From Sialis fuliginosa (lineage: Eukaryota; Arthropoda; Insecta; Megaloptera; Sialidae), in the NCBI GenBank assembly GCA_961205875.1, contig OY540810.1, positions 23,498,001 to 23,562,000 on the forward strand: 64,000 nucleotides of DNA, given 5' to 3'. The number at the start of each line of letters is the position of its first letter. Within the stretch, counting starts at the first letter, position 1. Below are positions 1 to 12,249 of the stretch, one piece after another. Made by a program: the position numbers and the translations under genes. Under the pieces are notes generated by a model, which had not been told where the DNA came from, searched no databases, and saw only the letters and a list, made by a program, of their open reading frames with translations.

Positions 1-230
1 TCCGGATTATATTTAACATAAAATCATATGCAACTTTCTCTGTCAAAAATATAATTGAAATTTGAAATTACTGAATTTTATAATTCGTTACAGCAATAAA
101 AATTTGATACCATTAATTTTAATATAATTTAAGTATGTTGTTAAATCTGATATAAAAATTAAAATATGATTAACATTTTTTCAAAATTTCGTATAATCTT
201 GAATATTTAGCTAATATAAAAAAGTGATTT

Positions 231-491
231 CCCGGGAAATTTTTTTAAGATCTAAAGTGATCAAATCAGATCTTGAGACAAAATCATAGTTGTTCACTGG
301 TTTTTGATCTGTGGAGACCTGCAAAGATCTACAACGATCTACTTCTACAAAGATATCTGAAGATCGTTGTAGATCATTGTAAATCTTCGCAGGTCTCCAC
401 AGATCAAAAACTAGTTAATAAATATGATTTTTTTCAAAATGCAGATTTATCAAGATCTGATTTGATCACTTCAGATTTAATTTTTTCCCTG
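231..491. mobile_element. Foldback (hairpin) MITE
   Basis: The two halves of this stretch are near-perfect reverse complements. GATCAAATCAGATCTTGA near 259 pairs with the complementary copy ending near 470, and TTTTTGATCTGTGGAGACCT near 300 pairs with its complement near 390-410. Only a short loop remains around 340-355, giving a stem of about 100 bp. The outer edges (cccggga on the left, tccctga on the right) are also complementary. It carries no coding capacity; a 110-residue open frame that runs through it is a by-product of the hairpin. I infer a non-autonomous inverted-repeat element. No clear TSD was found, so the superfamily is open. Confidence 0.7.
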
Positions 492-1505
492 ACAATTGCA
501 AATATATTTAAAAACAAATTTTTTTTTATGGTGCACCAAATAAATACAAATCATAAAAAATTTCGTAGTATTGTTGAATTATTTAATCTGGCTACAATAA
601 AATGAATTAATGTTTCGTTTTTCTACATTTTAAACTGACCGAAATATGCGAAAAAGTGTGAAAGCTATATATTTTTATATGCATTTGCATATAATCCGAG
701 CTTTAATTATTAAAAATGGAAGTCAATATCAATCTTCTGTCACGGAAGATTATATTTTACATAGTTTATCAATAAATCGGGCTCAATTTTAAATACAATG
801 CAATATATAAAAATGTAGGTATATGTATGTATAACGTAACAACCTTTATTACTGTAAATTATAATACTTATTGTTTGTGTATCTTCCTTGGGAGGAATAT
901 TGAACTAATTATTTACTGTGAATGACTAACCCAAAAATACATTAATTTTATTTATTTGTGAAGAATCATAGTTGTTTTATTTAGATTACGATTATAATAT
1001 TATTATTTAATTTTATATGGGATTTTTCAAATGAAATGATATTATTTAAAAAATGAAAGGTTTGTGTTTGTATGTTTGCTAACGATAATCTCGGAAAATA
1101 CTGAATCGATTGAGATGAAACTTGCACTGTTTCTTATTCTAAATATTATACCACAGAGTTAATACAAAAAAATTTGACGTAAGCCAAAGAAAAAAACGGT
1201 CAGTTCACATATAATGCAATACGCTGGCAAAAATACCAGATACATATATATTATTATCAAAAGTATATATAGGTATTCTATTATTTGGTATAGTCTCTCA
1301 AGATTTAGCGATATTCATACGTCTATAAAGCAACGCTGGGTATAATAAGTACTATAAAATTATAATTTTCAAATGTTAAATTATATTATTTGTATTTTTA
1401 ACATACATACAAAAATAGTCTATTATATTAATTGTTTGGTTTATCAAATTTTCTGTGCGATGTATATTTATATATTTAAATAGAATTTTGAGCTGGAAGG
1501 CTTAC
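492..1505. other. AT-rich non-coding DNA, left edge; intron side of the BTB exon
   Basis: No coding exon is visible. The segment lies inside the first intron following the minus-strand BTB exon, because the rest of the BTB domain is not found here and must be beyond the left edge. Around 1055-1150 there is a fragment containing a 'ctgaatcgattgagatgaaact' type phrase. It resembles the phrase in the repeats at 12256 and 49480, so it is probably another decayed copy of the same dispersed family. Confidence 0.5.
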
Positions 1506-1658
1506 CTTGTGCGCCGTGAATGATCTTCCGTCACAGGCGAGAGTAACATCAACGAAATCTTCATTATCTCTGAGATGTCTGAACGACGACAGCATACTCG
1601 TCTGGAAGTCGTTCCATCGCAGCGAATATTGCTGCTCAGGCCCCGTTTCTCCACCCAT
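1506..1658 (-). CDS. ab: BTB-domain transcription factor, first coding exon (abrupt-like)
   Basis: This minus-strand exon encodes 51 residues beginning [19 protein letters not shown] and ending [19 protein letters not shown]. It covers the first part of a BTB/POZ domain: the YSLRWNDF strand, the SSFRHLRD helix, the DVTLACDG strand, and the AHK that in the family precedes V-L-S-A-C-S-P-Y-F. The frame ends exactly at a codon boundary at 1506, followed by a consensus donor GTAAGC (complement of 1500-1505). The ATG at 1656-1658 is chosen because the preceding in-frame stretch has no other ATG before a stop at about 1734-1736. Among insect BTB proteins, [18 protein letters not shown] followed by SFTAHK is closest, from memory, to Abrupt, a BTB zinc-finger repressor controlling dendrite, muscle-attachment and wing-vein patterning. 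Broad and Tramtrack have different residues here. The remaining BTB residues and zinc fingers lie off the left edge. The BTB call is firm; the paralogue is probable. Confidence 0.85.
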
Positions 1659-2320
1659 TGGGGAACCGTACCCCTCTGCCACGCAATTTATTCTGACCAC
1701 CGTGAAAGATTTCCTAACCCTCTCCGACAATACCTAAACAACATTTGCTTCAACAAACTTGCACTACTTTTTTCACTCGCACTTTTTTTTTTTAATTTGG
1801 AATTCAACTATAAATTTCGTCGTTTTTTTCCTTGTCGACAGTAAAATTTAAGCAACATTTGCTAAATTTTCACACTCTCTATTTGTAAACATCTAACTTA
1901 AATAGCATTAACACACTTTTTATTCCTTCGTATTTGCTCTATTTTAAACTTTTTTGCAAACGTATTAAACTTTTTTTTTGAATCGTATACGAGTATTTCA
2001 TCTGGCACTTTAAATCCGATAGTTTACTTTTGAATTTTTTGTAGTATCCGTTATAACGACATAAATCTATATAGCGTATACGTAATTTAACATCAACAGC
2101 CTATTTTTAAGTCTTAACTAACTCGTATAGCTTAGTGTTTTTTATTTTATTTATTTTCAAAAGAAGTATCACTTATCAATTACGATTTGGCGTATACGAT
2201 TTGGTAGCAACAATATTTAGGCAATACGGTTTGTTTGAGTGGGATCAGCCAAGTAAATTTCTTCTTTGTCTTCTTCTTGTGTTAAATATGTTGGGATAGC
2301 TTCAGTCACGTGTTACTTGT
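1659..2320 (-). other. Candidate 5' UTR part of the abrupt-like exon
   Basis: Upstream of the ATG on the minus strand the sequence is non-coding and AT-rich, with an in-frame stop near 1735. Reading upstream, the first good splice acceptor is ATATATATTTTCAG (complement of about 2321-2334), which would start a 5' UTR-plus-coding exon at 2320. This is an inference from one acceptor-like string. A nearer acceptor or a transcription start inside this stretch is possible. Confidence 0.3.
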
Positions 2321-4207
2321 CTGAAAATATATATGTTATATATTAATAAATAAGATTTATTTATGTAAACATTAAAAAATAAAATGTCTATTTTGTTGAA
2401 AATTAGAAATAAATACTATACAAAAATAAAGGTTAAAATGGGGATTATTTGTTATATGTATGTGTATTCGCCGAAGCAATTTGGCCCTTTATCTAGAAAG
2501 GTTGCACAGGTCTAGTGTGTGCAATTTCAGTTAACTTATAAATGTTAATTATAAATGTCACCTTATTTAGTTGATAAATACCTCTTATACAAGTTATTTT
2601 ACTTAAAGTATACCTTTAATAACTTGCCGAAGATACTGTTTTTTTTTGTATTATCTAATTAATTTGTCATTTGTTTATTTATAAATATTGTATTACGAAC
2701 ATATTTAAAGTACCCGCGTTCTAATGTTTCTCATAAAATAAAAATAGCTAAACACACTTCATGAATGTTGTTTACAAGACTTATTTAAAAATAAATTAGA
2801 GTAGGTACTGTGTACTAGTGGAAAAATATTCTATACATTTGTAAAAATAGACACAATAGTTAATTATTCTACGGATCTATTTCTATCGATACATTCTTCA
2901 TTTGTTTCAATACATTACTTTTACTTATTGTAATTTCACTTGTTATTGCCAAAGTTTTTTTATATGTAACCTTGTTTTTAAAAATAAGTGTATTTAAGTA
3001 ATTAAAGGGAGACGTTCAGTTATGCGATACTAAAATTGTTTAAATTTTCAGTATTGAATCAAAAATAATCCAATGTCTTATATTATATGTACCTATGTCA
3101 AATTTTATAATTATTTATAGCCCAAATTTTGATCCATCGACCCTAATTATTAGTAATAACTTAATACGTGCATTAAAATCCATAAAATGCTTTCTGAATT
3201 GAAATAAAATTATTATAAAGTTAAACAGAAATACATATATATAAATTATTAAGTTATAGAATAAAAATATCATTTTGCAATCGCATTCTATGTTAGAGAT
3301 ACGAAACAATTTTTTTAGAAGGTATATATTTCAAATTTTAAATAAGTAAAGAGATAGAAAGAAAGAGGAATCATAAAATAATGAAGATCTTACCGATTTA
3401 GAACTATGTTGAAACTAATTTTAAAACATTGAGAAATACTCCTCGTCTTAAGAAATATAAAAATACTTTATTTTAGATTATCATTTTTGAAATATATTTT
3501 AATTGTTACGACAAAATTGTTGGTACGGCTCTGATTTAAATAAAACAATCATTATTTCAATTACAGATAACATAAATGTATACATTTAAATTACAGAAAT
3601 CTAAGAACATGTAAAAAAATATGTTCGTATTTATAGAAAATTATTTGCATGATACAAAATAAATGGAATAATTGTAATTTACTTGTAAACAAAACAATGG
3701 AGAAAAAAGAAAAAAAATGTATACATGTATACACCTGAGAGAAACGAACTTAAAACGGCTGAGAAATTTCATTGGTTCTCGATAATTATGAAATCAATAC
3801 AATGCAATTTAATTGATCAAACAATACAGGCGGGAACGTCGAATCAGACTTGCCAAAGCAGAACTGTTGTACGACACGCCGCGCGTTTTCAATCAATAAT
3901 AAACTCAATGAGCGTTTTTTTGCATTTTATTTATGTTGGTGGTGGTGTATTTACATCGATGCAATATGCACATTGTTTACTTTTCGAATTTCAGCCGAGG
4001 TACTTTTTTGTTTTAGTTTAAATATTGAACTGTTTATTTTGTTTAGATATAATTTGTATATTTTTCTACTATAATATAAGTTATCTTTATTTTTTAATAA
4101 TACATGATATTAAAAAAATGACTGTTTTTCTTTGCATGCATTTTTGTATTGGCGTGGATGAGTGCATTTTAGCAACATCGAAAATATTTAGTTATTATTA
4201 CACGTTC
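2321..4207. other. AT-rich intergenic or intronic DNA
   Basis: No exon, RNA gene or well-bounded element is visible. The open frames here (for example 3115-3309 and 3725-4021) lack coding character and splice context. If the abrupt-like gene has an upstream non-coding exon, this stretch is its intron. Confidence 0.5.
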
Positions 4208-4215
4208 TCGAAATT

Positions 4216-4518
4216 CAGGACCGGATCTGCCCATAAGCAAAATAAGCAGTTACTTAGGGTCTCAGCTTAGTCCCCCCCCCTCGCTAATTCATCGAAATCT
4301 TGCGAATTTTGTAACTAAATTCGACCTTTTTAATTTGGAAAAAAAATAATACCCTAATAAGTTAAATAAAGTGAACGATATCAATTTTAATAATAAATTC
4401 AATGAATGTATCCAACAGTCAAAAATAAATAAATAAGCTTAGGTTGAATTATTTCTAAGGTTAAGGGACCCTCCTATAACTACTGCTTAGGGCCCTTGCA
4501 AATATAAATCCGGCCCTG
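4216..4518. mobile_element. hAT-type MITE with 8-bp target duplication
   Basis: The element begins CAGGACCGGATCTG and ends AATCCGGCCCTG, an imperfect terminal inverted repeat of the CAGGGCCGGATTT type. It is flanked by TCGAAATT (4208-4215) and TCGAAATA (4519-4526), a 7/8-matching 8-bp TSD, which is the hallmark length for hAT. The 303-bp body contains C-runs and no transposase, so it is non-autonomous. Confidence 0.85.
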
Positions 4519-4526
4519 TCGAAATA

Positions 4527-5995
4527 TTTTTATTTTATTTTATACTTTGTTTACTATTTTTGTAACAATGTGGTGATTGTTTATACAGGTATTATATCAA
4601 ATTTGTAATTCGCGAGACTGTATTTTTTATATTCCAAAATAATTAATTAATAAAAGATTAATTGTAGTACTCAAAAAATAAGTACATTTTATTTATAGAA
4701 TGTTCTTTTGTAAATATACAAGAATGTTATTTTTAGAAGTAAAATACGATTTTTTTTTACTTTTAATAGGAATTAGAATAAATTATATAGAGATTTTTTT
4801 TTAATGAAATTGAATGTTTGTATGTGATGAATATATACCTATTATGAAAATAAAATAAATATATAAATAGGTACTGTTTTTTTATATTTTTCTTGAAGTT
4901 ATTAAAATGTACTTATGTAATTAAATACCTACTTATATATATTTTAAATGTATTGTACGACCGCTTATAATTTAGTTATTTGAAAAGTTATTATTTAAAG
5001 AAAATCCTGATTTTGACAATTAGTTTGTTATTTTTTACTCTCCAATATCTACTCACTTATATTCTTTGATCTATTTTTAAAGCACTTATATTATTTTTAT
5101 AAAGTAGGTATTTAAGAAGTTAATTTCAATATTTATTTTTATTATGCTTCATTTTGTATTTTGAGATTTATTATTATTTATAATTTGGCAATTTCTCAAA
5201 CCTAGAAAGTGACAAATGCGCGATAGAAAAATTACATTTTGAAATAGTTTTCAGGGTACATGCAGGTAGACATGACTAAGAATATTATAGGTACCTCAAT
5301 GTTCTTTATAATTGATATAAAAAGCGTATACAGGTATCTTACTTATGAATGAAAAAAATTCTAAAAATCTATCACGTGTTTTGATTATGTCACATGTTTA
5401 CGCTATTTTGAGTATTTATTTTTTCTGTCATTAAAAAATACGTTATTTTTATTTTTACACGTTTATTTATTTTGAAGATATGTGTAAATTAATAAACATA
5501 TTATAGGTTTTATTTTGTAATTTTTATTTTGCATCACATCTTTGAAAAAATGTATACAAAGATGCAATAATTATTGAAAACTATATAACTTCTGCATAGG
5601 TAGTAATCTAGTTTAAGGAATTATTGTATATTTTACCTTTTCTATAAAATAACAATATGACAAATTGAATATTATTACTAAACATTAGTTGATAATTAAT
5701 GTACAGAGCTTTGAATCATTAATTTAAACAATATACCTATAAGAAAACTATAATATAATCACATACCTATAAATAATAAAATATTACACAGTCACACATA
5801 TATCACAATTATAATAATTATAACAACAATCCACCACACGCATAGAACCAAACCAAACTAAAACTGAACAGAAAATAATATTATTCGCAACTCTGAATAC
5901 TTAAAAAATAATTAAAAGAATATTTCACCCACTGAATGCGTAATAATGATAATAATAATAATAATTAAAAAGAAAATAATAAAATCACATTATAA
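4527..5995. other. Very AT-rich spacer
   Basis: Long runs of A/T with short simple repeats such as (ATA)n around 5945-5970. I see no exon or bounded mobile element. Confidence 0.5.
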
Positions 5996-6014
5996 ACATT
6001 ATGATCATTATCAT

Positions 6015-6800
6015 CATATCATATGTAACGCGCGCGCACGTGTGTCTCTCAACGAACACAAAATATGACTGAGAACAAAATGCGATATGTCCGCAAATCG
6101 GCTGGCCACATGTAGTACCATACAGTGAATCGACAATATTCCCCGATTGTTGTACAACAAATATAGAGTGCGCCCTTGTGCGACAGAGAAGACGCGAGCG
6201 GGTGTGTGTGTGTGCGCCGAGCGCGCGCGTGTGTGTGTGCGGCGCGAGAGAGAACGCTAGCGGTCAGTACAATAGTGTTGACGCTACTACGGACATAGAC
6301 GCCTACTATGTTATGACCCAGTGCTTGGCATAGCTCACTTAGCATCATGGCTGGATAGGACTCTATACACATCACTTCCCCCGCCCCCTGCACCCCCTCA
6401 AACAGCGAAAAAAGCGGCCATGTCGACTGATAGTGGACCGAGTAGCATTGCTACTACCTACGTACACACACAAACACAGGTACAGACACACACACAGAAA
6501 TGCGCGCGCATTGAATGCAACCAAGAAGCACAAAACACAATTGGCAAATTGTATCCTGTGTCGGCTGTCTCTTTTCAAATATCTGTCTGTCTCGTTCCGG
6601 CAACTATCGGTTATCTCTCTCTGTCACAGTTCTTTAGATTTGCACAGTCCGTCTGTCCATCCGTCCAACAAAGGCGTTGTTGATGTTGCTGAGATATTGT
6701 TGCACCTCTTGCAGGCGATCTGTTCCTCTCTCTCACACTCTGCGCTTTTGATGCTGTATATCGTTTCCGGCAACATATGCAATCATTACGTCGATGTCCT
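6015..6800. promoter_or_regulatory. GC-richer island with GT/CA microsatellites and an E-box
   Basis: Base composition changes abruptly from AT-rich DNA to a segment with many CG dinucleotides. It includes CGCGCGCACGTG with a CACGTG E-box at 6037-6042, GT repeats near 6200-6240, CA repeats near 6465-6500, and CT-rich tracts near 6570-6740. Overlapping open frames on both strands reflect GC content rather than coding. A TCAGTAC initiator-like site lies on the plus strand near 6259-6265. It may be the promoter or non-coding first exon of the minus-strand abrupt-like gene 4.5 kb away, but no decisive start signal fixes the strand. Confidence 0.4.
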
Positions 6801-8100
6801 TACGTCACGGATTTTTTAAGGGAAAGTGGATAGGGTTGTTTATCGGAATTTAATTGAGTTCGTATAGAACTCATTGTTAGTATTTTAAAATAAAGGACTA
6901 AATAATTGCATTTCAATTGATAATTAATTAAATACCAGATGTCCTTTACTCCTCTTAATACATATGAAAATAGAAATATACCTATTGGCGAATAAACTAA
7001 ATATAAATCTTAATTTATAGATGCACGTTGCTTTATATTCACCGTTTGGTCAACGTTTCTTCAAAAATGGCAGTGAAAATTAAATAGGCCCCCTTATGTC
7101 CCCGCTAAAATATACAATACATTTTTTTTTATAAATAACGAAATATCTGAACATAGAAATGTATCTTTCCTATTCGATTTAAAACAAAGATTTATTTATC
7201 TTTAATTGATTTTTACAATTTTTATGTACATACGAGTATAAGTTTAATGAATCATTTCTTGAAAATGTTTTAATAGAAATTTTAAATCTTGGCACACGTT
7301 TGTGGGACAAATATCAAATAGTGAAGACATTACATTGAATTAGTCATCGAAATGTTCGGTGATGAAATACATTTAACATAAGTACAAATAAAATAGATTC
7401 TACACTAATTAATTTAAAAAAACACTCATTATCTTTTAAGAATATTGACTTTTTCATTTTTAAGGCACTCCTGTGTAAGGGCATACCAATCTTTATAGTT
7501 TATAGGCGGTAAAAGCAGTGGCGCGTTATGATAATCGGGGGATTTAGACAGAATAAATATCCCCCCCCAACCTTTTTTGTGGAATAAATAAAATTTCAGT
7601 ATATACCGACATTAAAAAAAATCTTCAAACAATATCTGAAGACCATTTTTTCCTTCTTCAATTCATCCTGGGTTTGATTTGAAAAGAAAAAAAGTCTTCA
7701 AATATTTTATTCCTTTAGCTCTCCCTCCCCATATAATTATTTTTAAATAAAAAATCGGTTGAAGATAATTTCAGTATTTCTAGTTTATTTGACTACAAAC
7801 TATGATACAATGTTTACAAAAAAATTAAAGGGAGAGGGGTAATGAAAATTAAGGACTATATTTTATTTTTATTGAATAAAGTTTTTTTTTGGGTATAATG
7901 TGTAAATTTATTGGAAGTGATATTTTTGAAATTTGATAGTCCTATTCAATAGAGCTATATTCTTTATTTTTCACTTCAAATATCATAATATCATATCAAA
8001 TTCCGTAAAAAACTTCGCAACAAATGCGTGATAATTGGCCCTAAACAAATATCACCTGAAAACCGACATCAGTATTTTTACACGACAAAAGATCAATCAG
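6801..8100. other. AT-rich spacer with a solitary transposon end
   Basis: No gene is seen. A CAGTGGCG string at 7517, followed by a C-run near 7561, looks like one end of a hAT-type element whose partner end is not evident. Confidence 0.4.
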
Positions 8101-8109
8101 AGAGATTTG

Positions 8110-8275
8110 CACTTCCTGTGGGAAGCTGTGACGACGGCGTCTCGACGCCTGCGGGGGGTGGTGCGGGGGCCGGTGCACAACGCGCATGCGTCGCGTGACG
8201 TCACACACGCCCGCTGTGTGCGTACGAAAACCGCATCTGTTTTGTAACGTTGGCAACGTGTGCCTCTATTCTTGT
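8110..8275. promoter_or_regulatory. CpG-dense island with adjacent NRF1-like and CRE palindromes
   Basis: About 160 bp are strikingly GC- and CpG-rich compared with their surroundings. GCGCATGCG at 8182-8190 matches the core of the NRF1/Erect-wing site, and TGACGTCA at 8196-8203 is a perfect ATF/CREB palindrome, separated by 5 bp. Such paired sites are typical of TATA-less promoters, so an unannotated start of transcription is likely. No open frame here has coding character, and I cannot assign strand or gene. Confidence 0.5.
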
Positions 8276-9170
8276 CGAATGCAATGCCCGCAGATTGATT
8301 ATCGGCAAATTTCCTTTCGTGGAATTATTACACAGGAAGTCATTTCCGAATAGTGCACGTGTTTTATTGTTTTTTCTTCTGCATTAAAGAAAATTGTAAT
8401 TAAGATTTTCGGAAGCAAAAATTACTAATTTATGTTTTTTGTGAAAACATTTTTTTGAATACGAAAAAATATTTTATACCAATATACATATATGTATACA
8501 TATCATCTCAGAATTAGTCAGAAGAAACATTTGTTTTTATGTATTTATTCTTATATTATAAAAATTACAAATGTAATTACAATTACATTTGTATTTATGA
8601 ATGTTCTCAAGTAAATATATTAATAAGTGATTAAGGGTGCAAAATTATCAAGTAATTCTCAGATGTTTATCAGATGTTTATCCAGCGTCGTCAGGGGCGT
8701 ACGAAAAAAAATTACCAAGGGAGGATAAAACTTGTAGACAAATTATCATATTAAACATTTTTTTACAAGTAGGTTACAGAATACAGTATTGCATCGACTT
8801 ACTTGATCCCAGGGAGGGACAAGTGCCATCTGTGGACGTCCATAATGAACATAAATAGAAATGAAACATATATCACGTCCTTACTTTTTTTACTATTTAA
8901 TTACCAGTTTACTGAACTCTTACAATCAAAAATATGAAAAAGGAAATTCCTCACAGGTTGTCGGAGAAATCCCGTAATAGCTGAAAAGTGTTCGGGAGAA
9001 AAACAGAAGATTTTTGGAGCACGGGATTGAAAAATGAACACTCCTTCATCGCCCTCTACCTTGTTTTATTATTTAAAAAATATTTTTATTCAAAAAAATA
9101 TTTATTAAGATAATTATTGTGATAATTATCATTTTTCACCGTGAATAATACATTTCAGTAAGTATATAAC
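8276..9170. other. AT-rich spacer
   Basis: No gene is visible. A short GC-richer patch at 8680-8850 (cagggg-cgtacg to cccagggaggg) resembles transposon-end sequence but no paired termini were confirmed. Confidence 0.35.
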
Positions 9171-9494
9171 CATGGGCGCCGGCAGAATTTCTTCCAGGGG
9201 GGTGCATCTAGATATATAAAATTAAAAATTTAAAAATAATAATTTTGTAATAATAATAAACTTGTATTCCATTTAGCATGACTAAAAAGAAAACAAGGTC
9301 TTCAGTTTTTATTTTTCCTTATCTAAATTTATAAAATTACAGAGTGAACATGAAGCGACCAAAAAAAAGGTCCTCACTTTTATATTCTGTCCTGAATTTT
9401 AAATTAAAAATTGTATTTCTTAATATTTTCGTTTTTTCATTTTTGCCAAGGGGGTGCAAGTGCACCTCCTTGCACCCCCCTCCCGACGCCCATG
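9171..9494. mobile_element. hAT-type MITE, CATGGGCG family
   Basis: It begins CATGGGCGCCGGCAG and ends CTCCCGACGCCCATG, which are inverted complements. Flanking TATATAAC (9163-9170) and TACATAAC (9495-9502) form a 7/8 TSD. The subterminal G-rich and C-rich tracts (ggggggtgca, tgcaccccc) repeat the architecture of the two larger CATGGGCG elements at 30345 and 40630, though the inner sequence differs. It is 324 bp long with no coding capacity. Confidence 0.85.
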
Positions 9495-9502
9495 TACATA
9501 AC

Positions 9503-10389
9503 ACAAGTAGGTAGTACAGCTCTGCTTTTATTACAAACTTATCGATTATTTCAGTTATCTAGTTAATAATATTGGTTTTTAATTAATTAAATTATATTTC
9601 TCAAGTATTCTAGTAAAATAATATTTGATGATTGAAAATACCTAAATTCAAGGTTTCATGAACTTTTAAACATTTATAACAAATAAAGGAGTAGAGTTAC
9701 AGTTATGAGTGTAAGGATGATATAAAAAAAATTGATTTCAAAAACAATATTCGACCAAGGTACCGATTGGCACCTTGTACTTTTATAATCGGCCCTACCT
9801 CCCTAATAAGATAAAAACAAAAAATTCAATCGAAATAATTTCCCGAACGACTGTGCTATTATGTTCTGGTTTATACGTTTATAATTAAGGATTTAATATG
9901 TCTATGTAGTTACTTTTTTACTACAATTTTCATCGAATTTCAATTATTGTAAATAGGATGTTATGACTCATATCATTTTATATATATTTTTATTCAATTC
10001 CATAGGTATAATGTTTTATTAATTTACAGTCTTGAATGTAGTAAAATCGTATAATTAAGGTAATATATTTCCATATAATGTTTAATTATTGATTTTTTTA
10101 ATCCACAATTAATCGAGATTGAAGATATTTTATTTTATCTCTCCACATATCCTTGAGTTGAGTTTTTTTCCATAAAAAGTGTATATGCATATAAAATTAT
10201 TTTGTCAGCGTTACTTTCAAATTACTGAACATTTATATAATTTATCAAACTAATTTGTACTGTTATATACTTACTCTTGAAAATTTTTGTACTCCTATTA
10301 GGGTTGAACTTTTTTTCTGAAATTCGCCCTTATAATATGTAAATGCAGTTAAACTTACATAATAAAAAAGTTTACCCCCCACCCCTTAG
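9503..10389. other. AT-rich spacer
   Basis: No exon or bounded element was recognised. Confidence 0.4.
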
Positions 10390-10856
10390 GAGTTGAATTT
10401 TGGAAAATGGTTTCTTAATGGGTGCTCACGTCTAAAAGAAAGACGCTCCTGGAATTTCACGTTTCAATGCGGGCGGGTCCCGCACGAAAGGGCCCCCCGG
10501 AAAGACAGAAAAAAATACGTAAACACATAAAAAAATAAAAATAACACAAATAAATTAATAAAAATCTTATTTAAGAAGCACTTTGTCACAATCCTGTCTT
10601 AAGGCCCTTGATGTACTTATTGTTAGTATAGAACATGAACGTACTGAAATACTGAAAATATTAATTTGGACGAAATAGTTTCAGAGTAAAATAAGATGTA
10701 GTTTGTAAATAAATTTTGTTAATAGAAGTTTTTATTTAAACAAATGCTAATTATTGTTAATAAGAAGAACACATCATTGCAATGGAAGTCTACGGAGACT
10801 TAATTTTTTTTTTAATTTTGCGAGCCGGTCCCCGTTCTCTTAGCTACGCCACTGAT
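10390..10856. mobile_element. Fragment of a hAT-like element (one end)
   Basis: A patch containing GGGCCCCCCGGAAAG near 10490 and ending in TAGCTACGCCACTG at 10843-10856 resembles the right terminus of CAGTGGCGTAGC-type hAT elements that are common in insect genomes. The matching left terminus is missing, so the boundary given is approximate. Confidence 0.4.
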
Positions 10857-11099
10857 TGGAAATATGTCAATTAAACAAAATACTACATTTATTATCCTCT
10901 GTAGGCGTTCCATTTCAGATAGCTGCAAGCATGTAGTACTGGTCAACATATAATTCATAAACCCTAAATATTACATAAAATTCACCCAAACATTCATAAC
11001 TAAACGGTACCATTCTTTATGCCCATTTTGACACAGTAACTTACTAAGACGCAGAAGAAAAAAGGCTGATAATATAATCCTGAATCCCATTCAATCATT

Positions 11100-11400
11100 T
11101 TCCCCTGTGATAAATAGCGTCCACGGAAGTTGGCACGTCATGAAGATATTAACATTCCTTGCACGTATATCTTTCTTTCCTCCCATCTCCCCAATCCACA
11201 ACTGTGGATGTCAGCAAAGTCCGCCATTCCCAAACCCTCCGCCGTATTCAACGTCTTCCGCGCAAACAAACGTTTTGCGGAATGTTCAGTGCGTACGTGT
11301 CTATGTGTGTGTGTGTGTGTGTGTGTGCATGGGTGTGGGTGTGTTGAATGTATGTAGCCTCCCAGGTTCTTTAGATCTTGGACATTGAAAATCATTCACT
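11100..11400. promoter_or_regulatory. GC-richer island with a (GT)n tract
   Basis: A 300-bp segment of balanced composition containing a GT microsatellite at about 11303-11345. Several overlapping short open frames on both strands cross it, as expected for GC-richer non-coding DNA. It may be a conserved regulatory segment; there is no splice-flanked exon. Confidence 0.25.
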
Positions 11401-11604
11401 GTACAAATGATGTATAAAGTCCGACTTGTTTATTTGGGCTTTTAAAATAGCTGAGAGAAGGTTTCTTTTATGATCTATATTTTGAAAATTGGGTAAGAAA
11501 AAATAATAAAATATACATACGATATGATTACATGTGTACATATGTATGAAGGTAGAATATATGAATTTTAAGAAATTCATCTGCATACTGATGAACTGAT
11601 GTAG

Positions 11605-12060
11605 GTTGTACTACGGGCTTCAGAAGTCGTATGCCACCCTAGAGGTCAGAATCGCTTATAACAGATTCGAAAATATTAAGACAAACATCATAAGATAGGT
11701 TATATACTATATAGTTACATCATTTTAAATAAAAACACAAATATTCGTCCTTTTCATTAATTAATTTTATATCAAGTTTAACATATTTAAATACTAAAAT
11801 TCGGAATATAAAATATTTATTGCCACTAAATTTACTGATACAATTTTCAATAGATTACATAATAATTTAATCGCACAAATATACCTATATGAGTACTTTA
11901 AACGAAGAGTACTTCTTTATCTAGCAAATGAGTTTGTTTGGTACATGGAGAAATGGTTTAAATATTATAATAATAAAATGGGACGAGCCTACTAAGTTTG
12001 TGATAACTGAAATTGAATGAAAACTGGTCGACCACTTCTACATGCGACTATACATAGGAA
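11605..12060 (-). repeat. Dispersed repeat, inverted copy of the 56.3-56.7 kb repeat
   Basis: The order of landmarks here (ACGGGCTTCAGAAGTCGT, GGTCAGAATCGCTTATAACA, AAACGAAGAGTACTT, CTAGCAAATGAGTTTG, ATGGAGAAATGGTTTAAATA, GAAAACTGGTCGACCACTT) is matched as the reverse complement, in mirrored order, at about 56376-56665. It is therefore a second copy of an interspersed element. Here the terminal CCCGGTATTAT repeats seen at the other copy were not found. Confidence 0.75.
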
Positions 12061-12249
12061 GAAATACTTTTTCATCTAAAACTAGATATTTTCATGCAAA
12101 CTCTATTTGACTGTATTCGTCCTGACTTGCTCATTTCTTTTGATTTTAGCTCTAATTAGTTCCTGATGTATATATCCAATACCTACTAATAAAATAAATT
12201 TATTTTAAATAAATTAAATATGTACAATGTAAATATTTTTGTTTTACAT

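Noticed and set aside
273-605. 110-codon plus-strand open frame at the left edge
   Set aside because: It runs through the arms of a hairpin MITE and into AT-rich DNA, with no family resemblance.
6049-6819. Several overlapping open frames of 68-128 codons on both strands
   Set aside because: They overlap in many frames within a GC-rich, microsatellite-containing island, use non-ATG starts in part, and encode low-complexity Thr/His/Arg tracts from GT/CA repeats. No splice-flanked coding segment.
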